Assembly: GCA_021324775.1 (NCBI GenBank)
Contig: JAJPIM010000044.1
Coordinates: 1-64,000, forward strand
Source: Gemmatimonadota bacterium
GTDB taxonomy: Bacteria; Gemmatimonadota; Gemmatimonadetes; Gemmatimonadales; Gemmatimonadaceae
Direction of reading: 5' to 3'
DNA length: 64,000 bases
Shown: positions 24,033 to 32,292 of the stretch, in pieces
Layout of the letters: each line of letters begins with the position of its first letter
Numbering within the stretch: the stretch's first letter is position 1
Notes under the pieces: model-generated
Database searches by the model: none
What the model was told of the DNA's origin: nothing
The model's input: the letters and a program-made list of their open reading frames with translations, nothing else
Position numbers and translations under genes: made by a program

Positions 24033-24863
24033 CTACCGGGCACCGCTCGCCGCGCGGCTGCTGCTGCGGGTCGCGCCGCCCGCACGGGGCCGGGTGCGCG
24101 ACCCGTGCCGCAGCGGATCATACAGATCCTCGTCACGCACGCCCACGGCCCGCGCCATGCCGAGCGGCCACACGACGTCGCCCACGGCGGCCGCCGAATG
24201 CCCGTCGGAACCGAGCGAGATTCGCGCGCCGCCGACGTGCGCCCGGCGCACGAACCGCTCGTGCGGCCGGTACCGGTTCGATATCTCGAACGCGATGCCC
24301 GCGCGCGCGAGCGCCGCCACGGCCCGGGCTTCGCGCGGTTCGGTCCAGAGGTCCTCCAGCGGCACCTGGCGCAGGGGCATAGGCAAGAGCGTCGGGTGTG
24401 CGAGAATGTCCACTGGCATCTCCGCCGCGAACCGCTCCAGCGTGGCGACATGAACGTCCATGTAGGCGTCCGGTGTCAGCCCCGCCGGCAGGTCGCCGTT
24501 GAACATGTCGAGCAGAGAGCCATCGGGGAGCACCACGGCGTGCAGCGACCCGATCCGGTGTGTGAAGCGGCGGACTACGTCGGGCGGAAGCTCACGCCAC
24601 AGCACATCGTGCCAGCAGCACTCGCCGGCGATCCCCAGGTCAGGATCTCCGAGGGATTCCAGTTCGTCGAGATACGCACGGACGAGATCCACCGAGGTCA
24701 AGCCGTGCGTGGCATCGCGCGTCACGTGATCCGAGATCGACGGGCGAACGCCGCGCGCCCGCACAGCCGCGATCACGGCCTTGACTGGCAGATCCCCGTC
24801 GGACCAGGTGGTGTGCGCGTGACAGTCGCGAGGCTGCCATGAGGGGTCGCGGGTCGGAGTCAC
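24033..24863 (-). CDS. PHP-domain metal-dependent hydrolase
   Basis: A 276-aa protein. The frame is open to 25043 but the upstream part overlaps the PBP1A gene and is Arg/Pro-rich, so I start at the GTG at 24863, 25 bp after PBP1A. The PHP marks are DCHAHTTWSDGD (motif I), SISDHVTRD (motif II), an internal GECCWHD, DILAHPTLLP and SLGSDGHS (motif IV). These bind two or three metals in phosphoesterases such as histidinol phosphatase and nucleases. The substrate is unknown. The Arg/Ser/Ala-rich tail is probably disordered. Confidence 0.88.
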   Translation of the reverse strand: MTPTRDPSWQPRDCHAHTTWSDGDLPVKAVIAAVRARGVRPSISDHVTRDATHGLTSVDLVRAYLDELESLGDPDLGIAGECCWHDVLWRELPPDVVRRFTHRIGSLHAVVLPDGSLLDMFNGDLPAGLTPDAYMDVHVATLERFAAEMPVDILAHPTLLPMPLRQVPLEDLWTEPREARAVAALARAGIAFEISNRYRPHERFVRRAHVGGARISLGSDGHSAAAVGDVVWPLGMARAVGVRDEDLYDPLRHGSRTRPRAGGATRSSSRAASGAR

Positions 24864-24888
24864 AGGGCCCGCCCCGCCCGGCCGGTGC

Positions 24889-27471
24889 TCACGGTCGCGC
24901 CCGCGTGGGCGCGCCGGGCGGTACCGCTGCCCCTCCCGGTGGCGCGACACGCACGCCGGTCGCCGGTCTGGTGGTGGGCGGCACATTGCCCGTGAGCGGT
25001 GACCCCGCGCCCGCGACGCCGGGATGCGCAGGCGCCGCCGCAACCGGTACAGCGGCGCGCGAGACAGGCTGCGCCGCGGGAACGATGATCTGCGTCACGC
25101 CGGCCGCGCCCGGCGGTGATCCACCCATGGGCTGCGGCGAGACCGCGGTCGGCGTCCCCACCGGACCGTTCGGCGGTCCGGGCCGCTCGAAGTGCATCGA
25201 GTCGCCAACCATCGTGTCGGTCGCTGAATGAACGTCGCACTCCTGCGTAGGCTCGGTGCCAGGTATGTACCACTCGGTCGTCACTACGGCCGCCGGGCAA
25301 TATGCGTTCCGCAGCATTCCGGTCGTCCGATCGATCTCGCGCGCGATCAAGCCGTCAGGACGCGGCCAGTCAGGCGGCGCCGGCTTTCGCCGGTAAACCT
25401 CGGTCATGAACGAGGTCCACGCCGGCGCCGCGAGGCGGCCGCCCTGTGCGTCCCGCATGATCTTGACCGGGCGGTCCATCCCCATCCAGACGCCCGCGAC
25501 GAGATCCGCGGTATATCCGATGTACCACACGTCGTTGCCGTCGTTGGTGGTGCCCGTCTTCCCCGCCGCGGGATAATGGAATCCGGCGCTCCACACGGAC
25601 CCGAATGCCGAGCCGTGCTGCACGACGTCCTTCATCATGTCCACCATCTCCCAGGCTTCCTGCGGCGAGAGCACCGGCGTCACGGTGACTGGCGGCTCCC
25701 AGAGCACCTCGCCCTTTGCGTTCTCCACCCGCGTGATCGCCATCGGCGTAGTGCGCTGTCCGAGATTCGCGAACGCGGTGTACGCCGCCACCAGCTCGAG
25801 GGGGTAGACGGACTCGCTGCCGATGTAGATGGAGGGATACGGGTGGATCGGCGTGGTGATGCCGAAGCGGCGCGCTTCATCGATCACACTCTCGGGGCCC
25901 AGCTCCATGCCCACGCGGATCGCCACGAGATTGCGCGAGAGATACAGGCCGCGGCGCATCGTCATGAGTCCCTGGAACGTCAGATCGTAGTTCTGAGGGG
26001 TCCAGGTCGAGCCATCGGGCTGCGGCACTTCGAGCGGCGAGTCATCGACCATGTACGACGGCGGCCGCCCGTTCTGGATCGCGTCGGCGTACACGATCGG
26101 CTTGAACGTCGACCCGGGCTGCCGGAGCGCCTGCGTCGCCCGATTGAACTTCGAGTCGTCGAAGTCGCGGCCGCCGACCATCGCGCGGACGGCACCCGTG
26201 CGCGGATCGAGCACGATGAAACACCCCTGGAGATACGGAGACGTCGCCGCGCCGTTCTGATCGCCGCCCGCGGACGCGTTCTTGGCGAGATAGTCTTCGA
26301 ACGTCGGGTGCGGAAACTTCCCGTACTTCCCGCCCTCGATGGCGCGGAGTTGCTGCTCGAGCGAACGCTCCGCCGCCCCCTGCAGATCCGGATCGAGTGT
26401 CGTGTAGACTTTGAGTCCCTGCTCGTACAGTTGCCGCCCGAACTGCGCGTCGAGCTGCTGCCTCACCCACTCGACGAAATACGGCGCCTGCTCGCCGCCG
26501 CTGCCGGGCTGCCCCTTGTGCGCGAGATCGAGAGGATAGGCACGCGCCAGGCTGGCCTCGGAGTCGCTCACCACCGCAGCGCGGCGCATGAGTTCGATCA
26601 CGGTGTTGCGGCGCGTCACGGCACGCTCCGGATACCGCCGCGGATTGTACCGCTCGGGCCCCTTCGGCAGCGCCGCCAACGTCGCTGCCTCCGCCAGGTT
26701 CAGATCGCGGGCCGACTTCCCGAAATACTGCTGGGACGCCGTCTCCACTCCATACGCCCCGTTGCCGAGATAGATCTGGTTGAGGTACAGCTCGAGGATG
26801 TGGTCCTTGGAGTACTTGTCCTCGATCGCTCTCGCGACTTTGGCTTCCTTGAGCTTACGGATCAGAGTCTTCTCGCGTGTGAGGGTCTCGGGAAAGAGAT
26901 TCCGCGCGAGCTGCATGGTGATGGTCGAAAACCCCTGCGCGTACCCGCGCGACGCGAGGTTCCGGCCGGCGGCACCCGCCACACGTACCCAGTCGATGCC
27001 GTGGTGGCGGAAGAACCGCTTGTCCTCGGTGGTCACGAACGCGTCGCGGACGCTCTTTGGGATGTCGTTGAGCGTGAGCAGGGTCCGGCGCTCTAGCCCC
27101 AGTTCGGCAATGAAGCTGCCGTCCGCCGCGTAGAGCTTCGAGGTCTGCCGCGGCTGATAGGCGTCGAGAACGTCGATCGACGGACACCGGCCGGCATCGC
27201 AGACCAGCGTCCAGGCCGCGGTCATGAATCCGAGCGCGAATGCTGTGAGTCCGACGAGGGCGAGCATCGTCGCACGCATGGCCCCCGGACGCTGGCTCCA
27301 TCGCGCCACGACATGGTCGCGGAGCAATCGGATCCAGTCCAACGGCCCGTTCGACCGGCCACCGGCACGCCGAAGCCGGAACCCGGCCCCATCGCTCGGC
27401 CGGTCTCCCCCATTGCCGCCGCCGGCGCCCCCGGGGGTGCCCGATCGGGGCGGGTTATTATTCGGCGGCAC
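24889..27471 (-). CDS. Penicillin-binding protein 1A (bifunctional transglycosylase/transpeptidase)
   Basis: Polymerises and cross-links peptidoglycan. The 860-aa protein has a Gly/Pro/Asn-rich cytosolic start, one membrane helix (about residues 65-90), a GT51 domain with FVTTEDKRFFRHHGIDW (catalytic Glu) and GFSTITMQLARNLF, and a transpeptidase domain with PGSTFKPIVYADAI (SxxK serine), SRNLV and KTGTTNDGND. The last 100 residues are Pro/Ala/Gly-rich, an extension without a known fold. The start is GTG. It heads a six-gene minus-strand run ending in the HNH gene and is divergent from the alpha/beta hydrolase. Confidence 0.97.
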   Translation of the reverse strand: MPPNNNPPRSGTPGGAGGGNGGDRPSDGAGFRLRRAGGRSNGPLDWIRLLRDHVVARWSQRPGAMRATMLALVGLTAFALGFMTAAWTLVCDAGRCPSIDVLDAYQPRQTSKLYAADGSFIAELGLERRTLLTLNDIPKSVRDAFVTTEDKRFFRHHGIDWVRVAGAAGRNLASRGYAQGFSTITMQLARNLFPETLTREKTLIRKLKEAKVARAIEDKYSKDHILELYLNQIYLGNGAYGVETASQQYFGKSARDLNLAEAATLAALPKGPERYNPRRYPERAVTRRNTVIELMRRAAVVSDSEASLARAYPLDLAHKGQPGSGGEQAPYFVEWVRQQLDAQFGRQLYEQGLKVYTTLDPDLQGAAERSLEQQLRAIEGGKYGKFPHPTFEDYLAKNASAGGDQNGAATSPYLQGCFIVLDPRTGAVRAMVGGRDFDDSKFNRATQALRQPGSTFKPIVYADAIQNGRPPSYMVDDSPLEVPQPDGSTWTPQNYDLTFQGLMTMRRGLYLSRNLVAIRVGMELGPESVIDEARRFGITTPIHPYPSIYIGSESVYPLELVAAYTAFANLGQRTTPMAITRVENAKGEVLWEPPVTVTPVLSPQEAWEMVDMMKDVVQHGSAFGSVWSAGFHYPAAGKTGTTNDGNDVWYIGYTADLVAGVWMGMDRPVKIMRDAQGGRLAAPAWTSFMTEVYRRKPAPPDWPRPDGLIAREIDRTTGMLRNAYCPAAVVTTEWYIPGTEPTQECDVHSATDTMVGDSMHFERPGPPNGPVGTPTAVSPQPMGGSPPGAAGVTQIIVPAAQPVSRAAVPVAAAPAHPGVAGAGSPLTGNVPPTTRPATGVRVAPPGGAAVPPGAPTRARP

Positions 27472-28393
27472 GCACTACTCGCATGGCGTCACAGAAGAGT
27501 ACGACCGAGCACTGGGCACGGCAACGAACGAGGCACCCATCGAGCCAGATATTCTCCGAATCCCGGTTGGTCCGGGCGCAGTCCATGTCGAACGGTACGG
27601 GCATGGAGGCACGCCGATCGTACTGTTACACGGATTCGGAACGTGTGGGTTCCTCTGGCGAACGGTCGCGGCCACTTTGGCCGAGGGCCGCCACACGGCG
27701 GTTGCGGTCGATTTGCTCGGATTCGGCGAATCCGACCGGCCGCTCGATACGGATTTCGGAATCGCGGGACAGGCCGAGTACGTGGAGCGTGCGCTCGCCG
27801 CACTCCGGATGCCCCGTGCCGCCGTCGCGGGCGTCGATCTGGGTGGCGCCGTCGCCCTGCGCCTCGCGGCCACGCACGCCGGCCGGGTGTCGCATCTGAT
27901 ACTCATCAACAGCCTCACGGCGGAATCGACGCCCGCCGATGACGTGCGCGCCCTTCAGCGGAACACCGCGCGTCATGCGCTACGCGTCGCGACCGGTGTT
28001 CTTGGCGTTACCCCGCTACTGACGCCGGTGCTCGAGCGAAGCGTCGCCGACAAGGCGCACATGCCGTGGCGGCTCGTCGCCCGGTACCTCGCGCCCTACG
28101 TCGGACAGGACGGCGTCCGCCACTTGCTCGCGCTCGCCGCCGCCGTCAACGACAGCGACCTCGAAGGCCTTGACCTCGCGGCGCTATCGATGCCCACGCT
28201 CGTCATTCGCGGCGAAGCCGATGGGTGGCTCGAGGACGCCGTCGCGGAACGCCTCGCGGCTGCGATTCCGGAGAGTCAGTTGGTCCGGCTCCCCGCAGCG
28301 GGCCGCCTGGTACCCGAAGACATGCCCGACGAGCTGGCGCGTCTGATTCTGGATTTCGTCAAGGCGCGGAAGAGCGTCACACCCACCCGTTAG
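27437..28393 (+). CDS. Alpha/beta hydrolase with Asp nucleophile and no canonical catalytic His
   Basis: An alpha/beta-fold protein (318 aa from GTG 27437, which overlaps the divergent PBP1A start by 35 bp; the start is uncertain, since no other ATG, GTG or TTG precedes the domain). The oxyanion loop is LLHGFGTCGFLW. The nucleophile elbow reads GVDLGG, with Asp where esterases have Ser, as in epoxide hydrolases and haloalkane dehalogenases. The acid could be the Asp in RGEADGW. The His expected in a GHF-type segment is Arg here (AAGRLVPEDMP). The enzyme may be inactive or use another residue. Substrate unknown. Confidence 0.8.
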   Translation: MPDRGGLLFGGTHYSHGVTEEYDRALGTATNEAPIEPDILRIPVGPGAVHVERYGHGGTPIVLLHGFGTCGFLWRTVAATLAEGRHTAVAVDLLGFGESDRPLDTDFGIAGQAEYVERALAALRMPRAAVAGVDLGGAVALRLAATHAGRVSHLILINSLTAESTPADDVRALQRNTARHALRVATGVLGVTPLLTPVLERSVADKAHMPWRLVARYLAPYVGQDGVRHLLALAAAVNDSDLEGLDLAALSMPTLVIRGEADGWLEDAVAERLAAAIPESQLVRLPAAGRLVPEDMPDELARLILDFVKARKSVTPTR

Positions 28394-28398
28394 CGATT

Positions 28399-28444
28399 TT
28401 TTCTCCTTTCTCCTTTCTCCTTTCGCCTTTCTCCTTTCTCCTTC
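28399..28444 (+). repeat. Heptanucleotide repeat array (TTTCTCC type)
   Basis: Six to seven near-perfect copies fill the 54-bp gap between two convergent genes, directly after both stop codons. Confidence 0.9.
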
Positions 28445-28447
28445 GGC

Positions 28448-29155
28448 CTATCGGCGGAGCGCCGGCGGGAAACCCAGCGCGGTGTTCAGCCAGCGCACGA
28501 ACGGGACGACAGCCGTGTACGAGCGGGCCAGCCGATCCGGCAAATCGCGCCGCTTGAGATCGGCGCCGGTGAGCGGGCGGCTCACGGTGAACGACCTGTA
28601 GCGCAGCCACGCGGCCGCAGGATGGTCCGGCTCGTACCCCCGCGGCACGCGCCGCAATACCGCCTCGTCGCTGAGCGCGCCGAATTGCCGGCGCATCCGG
28701 CGCAAGGTGCCCTCGAACCCGCGCGAATCGGCCGCCAGCGCGCGGCGAATCCGGGCGAGCGCCACCGGAGGCGGCATCCAGATGCCCGCGGCAATCATCG
28801 ACGCCCGCGGCTCGAAGTGGAAGTAGAGGCCGGCGCCCCCATGCACGACCGCCGCCGCCGAGCGGCCGAGCCCGCGATGATTGATCCAGAATCCGGCGTT
28901 GGTCTTGTAGGGCGACTTGTCCTTCGAAAACCGGATGTCGCGATGAATCCGGAATACCGAGGCCTTGGGATCGGCCACCAGTTCCGGCGCCATCGTCGCG
29001 AGCCGGACGTCGAGCTCTTCGAGTAGCTCCCGTAGCGGCCCGCGCACCTCGGTCTCGTAGACCTCCCGCCGGGCCTCGAACCACTCACGTCGGTTGTTTC
29101 GCTTCAGCCCGCGGAAGAACTCGAACGCCGCGGGCCGGAATCCCGTAAAGGCCAT
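28448..29155 (-). CDS. DUF2461 family protein
   Basis: A 235-aa cytosolic protein of the DUF2461 (TIGR02453) family. It begins FTGFRPAAFEFFRGLKRNN and contains the highly conserved FRIHRDIRFSKDKSPYKTN segment, then GLYFHFEP and a GYEPDHPAAAWLRYRSF C-terminal piece. The family is common and uncharacterised. It is transcribed alone, towards the repeat array. Confidence 0.92.
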   Translation of the reverse strand: MAFTGFRPAAFEFFRGLKRNNRREWFEARREVYETEVRGPLRELLEELDVRLATMAPELVADPKASVFRIHRDIRFSKDKSPYKTNAGFWINHRGLGRSAAAVVHGGAGLYFHFEPRASMIAAGIWMPPPVALARIRRALAADSRGFEGTLRRMRRQFGALSDEAVLRRVPRGYEPDHPAAAWLRYRSFTVSRPLTGADLKRRDLPDRLARSYTAVVPFVRWLNTALGFPPALRR

Positions 29156-29329
29156 TGGACGGTTGGCTGTCTCGGTTTTTGCGATTCCCGCTTCCCGGCG
29201 TCAGCGCTTTGGTGCCTCGGCGCGTATGCCGTGTACGGCGGGAGTGGCTTCCGTTCCGCCGGGTTCGAGCTCCCGCGGCTGTTCAACATATACGGCCGCG
29301 CACGCCCGCCAAGGGCGAGCCCGATCGAT

Positions 29330-29335
29330 TATATT
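29330..29335 (+). promoter_or_regulatory. -10-like TATATT before the 29372 gene
   Basis: TATATT stands in a locally A+T-rich stretch, 36 nt before the ATG, leaving about a 30-nt leader that carries a GGAG Shine-Dalgarno. No clear -35 is seen. Confidence 0.35.
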
Positions 29336-29371
29336 TGTGGCATCAGGAAGTCATCACATTCTCGGAGTGAC

Positions 29372-29653
29372 ATGGCCAAGCAGCGCAATCGCCGGTTCCA
29401 CGAAGTAGCGACACCAACACCGTTTGAAGAGGCGCGCGACGAGCTCTTTCGGCAGATCATACAGTGCGGAGTCATTGGAGCAGACGCGACGCACCAGGCC
29501 GAATGGTTCCACGACACGATGGCGTATCTGTCCGATCGGTACCCGGAGCTCGCACCCCCGCAAGTCGCTGAGCTCCGCACGTTGGGCGACCGGTTCGTGC
29601 AGCCGCCCAAGCGCGGTGAAGGCGGAGAGAGCAGTAGCGCCACCGCGGCGTAA
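29372..29653 (+). CDS. Small acidic/basic hypothetical protein, 93 aa
   Basis: The ATG at 29372 follows CTCGGAGTGAC, a good Shine-Dalgarno, so I prefer it to the longer frame from 29231. The product has 93 residues with no signal peptide or membrane segment. The middle is helical (ARDELFRQIIQCGVIGA, then HQAEWFHDTMAYLSDRYP) and the tail is Gly/Ser/Ala-rich. I do not recognise a family. It is convergent with the next gene, 9 bp apart. Confidence 0.7.
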   Translation: MAKQRNRRFHEVATPTPFEEARDELFRQIIQCGVIGADATHQAEWFHDTMAYLSDRYPELAPPQVAELRTLGDRFVQPPKRGEGGESSSATAA

Positions 29654-29662
29654 GGACGGCGG

Positions 29663-30187
29663 TCAGCGACGATTCGCGAGACCGCGGCGCAGGACGATAC
29701 CGGCACGCACGCCACCACCGAGTCCCAGCTCGAACGCTGGGACCACTGGGTGAGACACAGGTCCCTCGACGCCGGCCATGGCGAGGGCGTACAACCGCCC
29801 GCGCGCCCGCTCGTCAGCGCGGAAGCTGCCACCGGCGACCAGATACGGCGCCCACCGCGATTCCCCACGCGGATCCAGATGGAAACGGCCGTAGAGATCC
29901 ACACGCGAACTGAAGAAAGGTCCGCCAGTGCCGCCGGCGACCCCCGCGGCGAGATCCCCTCCCAGACGCAGATACTCCCCGGTAGGCGCCACCGCACCCA
30001 CGCCCAGTTGCACCGCTGAGGACCGCGCAGCCACCAGATCGGCTCGGAGTTCCGGCTGCACCTCGGAGCCGGCCTGTTGGGACCACGCCAGCCGCGGCCA
30101 GACACAGGCGGTCAGAAAGACCGACGCACGAACGACGGTGATGGCCGCGCGGGCAAGCGCCGCGGCACGCTGTATTCCGGCACGCAT
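29663..30187 (-). CDS. Putative small outer-membrane protein
   Basis: A 174-aa exported protein: signal peptide of about 36 residues with hydrophobic ITVVRASVFLTACVW and an AWSQ cleavage site, then a Gly/Ala/Tyr-rich domain of alternating residues (for example VDLYGRFHLDPRGESRWAPYLVAGG) typical of small beta-barrels. It ends LRRGLANRR, so it lacks the terminal aromatic residue usual in such barrels. No family is recognised. It stands alone on the minus strand. Confidence 0.6.
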   Translation of the reverse strand: MRAGIQRAAALARAAITVVRASVFLTACVWPRLAWSQQAGSEVQPELRADLVAARSSAVQLGVGAVAPTGEYLRLGGDLAAGVAGGTGGPFFSSRVDLYGRFHLDPRGESRWAPYLVAGGSFRADERARGRLYALAMAGVEGPVSHPVVPAFELGLGGGVRAGIVLRRGLANRR

Positions 30188-30335
30188 CGCCGCGAAGCTA
30201 CCCGGGCCGCCAAGCGCTTGCCAGCGTTCGGGGACGGGTCTAGCTTGCGCCCCCCAAGGTCGTGCTGTCCCGTTCCCGACGACCTCTCATGATCATCCCT
30301 GGTTCCGGGTGGCGCGGGCGCCGGGAGGACGATCG

Positions 30336-30347
30336 ATGAGCCGATGA
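30336..30347 (+). promoter_or_regulatory. Three-codon mini-ORF overlapping the SpeD-like start
   Basis: GGGAGG (30323-30328) is placed 7 nt before ATG-AGC-CGA-TGA (30336-30347), the best-positioned start for that Shine-Dalgarno. The TGA overlaps the ATG at 30344 of the SpeD-like gene (ATGA). Ribosomes may first translate Met-Ser-Arg and reinitiate. Confidence 0.45.
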
Positions 30348-30706
30348 GCATGCCGCTCGTGAGCCCGGCGCCGGCGTACGTGCATCTGATCGCCGATTTC
30401 GTTGGCGTCCCCGAAGCGCAGCTCCAGGATGCGTCGCTTCTCACCGGATTGATCATCGCCGCCGCCAGCGCGGTGGGACTCACGCCGTTGGGATCACCTC
30501 TGGTGCATGTGCTCCCCCAAGGCGGCGTGTCCGGCATCCTCCTCATGCAGGGATGCCATCTCGCCGTTCACTCCACGCCCGGCCGGCGGTCCATGCTGCT
30601 CGATGTGCTGGTACCCCGGAGCCACGACGCAGCCAAAGCGCTCGCGGTTTTCGCCCGGCGCCTCTCGGCCACACAGATCCTGACCGACCAGCGTCCGCGC
30701 GGGTGA
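30344..30706 (+). CDS. S-adenosylmethionine decarboxylase-like protein lacking the cleavage Ser
   Basis: A 120-aa protein with the outline of bacterial SpeD: HLIADFVGVPEAQLQDA, LLTGLIIAAASAVGLT, and a PQGGVSGILLMQGCHLAVH segment aligning with the SpeD cleavage region (QGVTGVVVISESHLTIH). In SpeD the Glu-Ser bond is cut and Ser becomes pyruvoyl; here the pair is Gly70-Cys71. The proton-shuttle His76 is kept, but the later active-site Cys (in DVFTCG) is absent from DVLVPRS. Pyruvoyl formation is therefore doubtful, and it may have another role. The stop overlaps the next GTG (GTGA), coupling it to a membrane protein. Confidence 0.7.
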   Translation: MSMPLVSPAPAYVHLIADFVGVPEAQLQDASLLTGLIIAAASAVGLTPLGSPLVHVLPQGGVSGILLMQGCHLAVHSTPGRRSMLLDVLVPRSHDAAKALAVFARRLSATQILTDQRPRG

Positions 30707-32208
30707 TCGTTCTCGGAGTGCTCGCGGCGGTCGTCCTCGCATGGGACGTCTTCCTCGCCGGACACATCGCGCAGCAGCGCGGCGTGCCGCGCGAGGTGGC
30801 CGCGCTCTCGGGGCTCGCCGCGTTGCTCGCCGCCCCAGCGCTCGTGATCGCGGTCGCGACCAGCTCGGCGCTCACCGGTCGCTCGGTCGCAGGCGTGGCG
30901 TGGATCTGGCCCGCCACGGTCGCCATCTTCGTGCTGCAATCCCTCTACGCGACGATCCGCCGCCTCGTGACGCCGTGGATCGGCGTTCCGATCGCGGCGT
31001 ACGATCTGCTCCTCATGGCCGTCGCGGCCACGCGCTACCTCGGCGGAGGCGGCGGGTCGCCCCCCGCGTGGGCCCTCGCACTCACCGCCGCCCATACCAC
31101 GGCCCTGGGCGCACTCGCGGGCCCATGGGTGCTCTCGTCACCCTACGCGCTCCTCGTTCCGCTCGTCGCACCGGCGTTTCCGCCGCGCTGGCGGTTGAGC
31201 CGCCCCGTACGCGCGGTGCTGGCGGCGCAGGCCGCCGCGTGGGTCGTTGCCACCGGCCTCTGGCTGCCATATGCCACGAACGCCCTGCACAGCTACGACC
31301 GGTACGCGGCGGAACCCCTTCGCGTTCGCCCCGGAGGTGATTTCTCCATCGGTCTCCGCCTGCTCCCGCCACTGGATGCCGCGCCCGCTCCGGTCGACCT
31401 CCGCAACGACCTCGCACTCCTCGACACGACCCACGCGGAGATCGCGAGTGTGGTCGTCAACCCCGCAGGCGCGCACCGGCAGACACTCGACTCGCTCGCC
31501 AGGGTCTTCGATCCGCTGCGTCGCGACAGCACGATCCTGATCGTGACGCTCGGCTACCCCGACAACGCGGGCGCCGCATACGGCCTCGATCCGGCAGCGT
31601 ACCGGGCAGCCCGCGTGGCGGACGCGGAACGGATCGCGCGCGAGTTGCACCCCGACTACCTCGTGCTCGCGGATGAGCCCTACGGCCGCGGCGCCCGCGT
31701 ACTCGGCAGACTCCCCGTCTCCGCCTGGGTCGAGTACCTCTCCGCAGCCGCGCGCGCCGTGCACGCGGCCGATCCGCATGTCAAGACCGGCATCGCCGCG
31801 TCGGCATATGATGCGCGCGATAGCGCCCTGTACCAGTGGGCCGCCGCTCCAGGCTCGCCGGTCGATGTCGTGGGCTTCACGCTGTTCCCGACGTTCGGAG
31901 GTGCGCTGTCGCTCGACGCCCGCATGCGGATCGCGGAGCGGTGGATGCAGCGGCAGCCTGCCGCGCAAAAGGAACAGTGGATCTTCGCCGCAGGCGGCAA
32001 TCCCGCCGCGCACGGCGAGGACGCACAAGCCCGCGCCGTCTGGGGTGAGGTGGTCTGGGGCGCGAGTCACGCCGCGATCAAGGGCGTGATCGTCGCCGAT
32101 GCGGCGGACTACGAGACGATCACGGGCCTGCGCGCCGCGAGCGGACGCCTGCGGCCCGCGGCGGGCATCGTGGCCCGCGCCAGCCGTGAGGTGAAGAACA
32201 GCGAGTAG
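30703..32208 (+). CDS. Membrane protein with extracytoplasmic glycosidase-like domain
   Basis: A 501-aa protein starting at the GTG that overlaps the SpeD-like stop (the frame is open to 30553, but that part overlaps the previous gene). Six to seven membrane helices fill about residues 1-195. The remaining 300 residues look like an extracytoplasmic alpha/beta barrel: TILIVTLGYPDNAG, HPDYLVLADEPYG, PHVKTGIAASAYDA, and VDVVGFTLFPTFGGA have the strand-loop pattern of glycoside hydrolases, with Glu in ADEPYG as a possible acid. I do not recognise a family. A sugar or glycan role is an inference. Confidence 0.6.
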   Translation: MIVLGVLAAVVLAWDVFLAGHIAQQRGVPREVAALSGLAALLAAPALVIAVATSSALTGRSVAGVAWIWPATVAIFVLQSLYATIRRLVTPWIGVPIAAYDLLLMAVAATRYLGGGGGSPPAWALALTAAHTTALGALAGPWVLSSPYALLVPLVAPAFPPRWRLSRPVRAVLAAQAAAWVVATGLWLPYATNALHSYDRYAAEPLRVRPGGDFSIGLRLLPPLDAAPAPVDLRNDLALLDTTHAEIASVVVNPAGAHRQTLDSLARVFDPLRRDSTILIVTLGYPDNAGAAYGLDPAAYRAARVADAERIARELHPDYLVLADEPYGRGARVLGRLPVSAWVEYLSAAARAVHAADPHVKTGIAASAYDARDSALYQWAAAPGSPVDVVGFTLFPTFGGALSLDARMRIAERWMQRQPAAQKEQWIFAAGGNPAAHGEDAQARAVWGEVVWGASHAAIKGVIVADAADYETITGLRAASGRLRPAAGIVARASREVKNSE

Positions 32209-32249
32209 GATGTCAGCCGTCCGCCGATGGCAGCTGGCCAGGACAGCAG

Positions 32250-32292
32250 GCGCCGTTCGAGAACCGTAGGTCGCCCTGTTGGGCAACGGCGC
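32250..32292. repeat. Structured interspersed repeat, copy 2
   Basis: Outer stem GCGCCGTT (32250-32257) / AACGGCGC (32285-32292), with inner stems ACC-GTA-GGT and GCCC-TGTT-GGGC. Compared with copy 1 (8243-8286) the inner stem GGCC/GGCC has become GCCC/GGGC, a paired change. It ends on the last base of the M16 stop codon, between convergent genes. Confidence 0.65.

Noticed and set aside
25228-27096. 622-codon + frame over PBP1A
   Set aside because: Shadow; the minus-strand gene has all PBP1A motifs.
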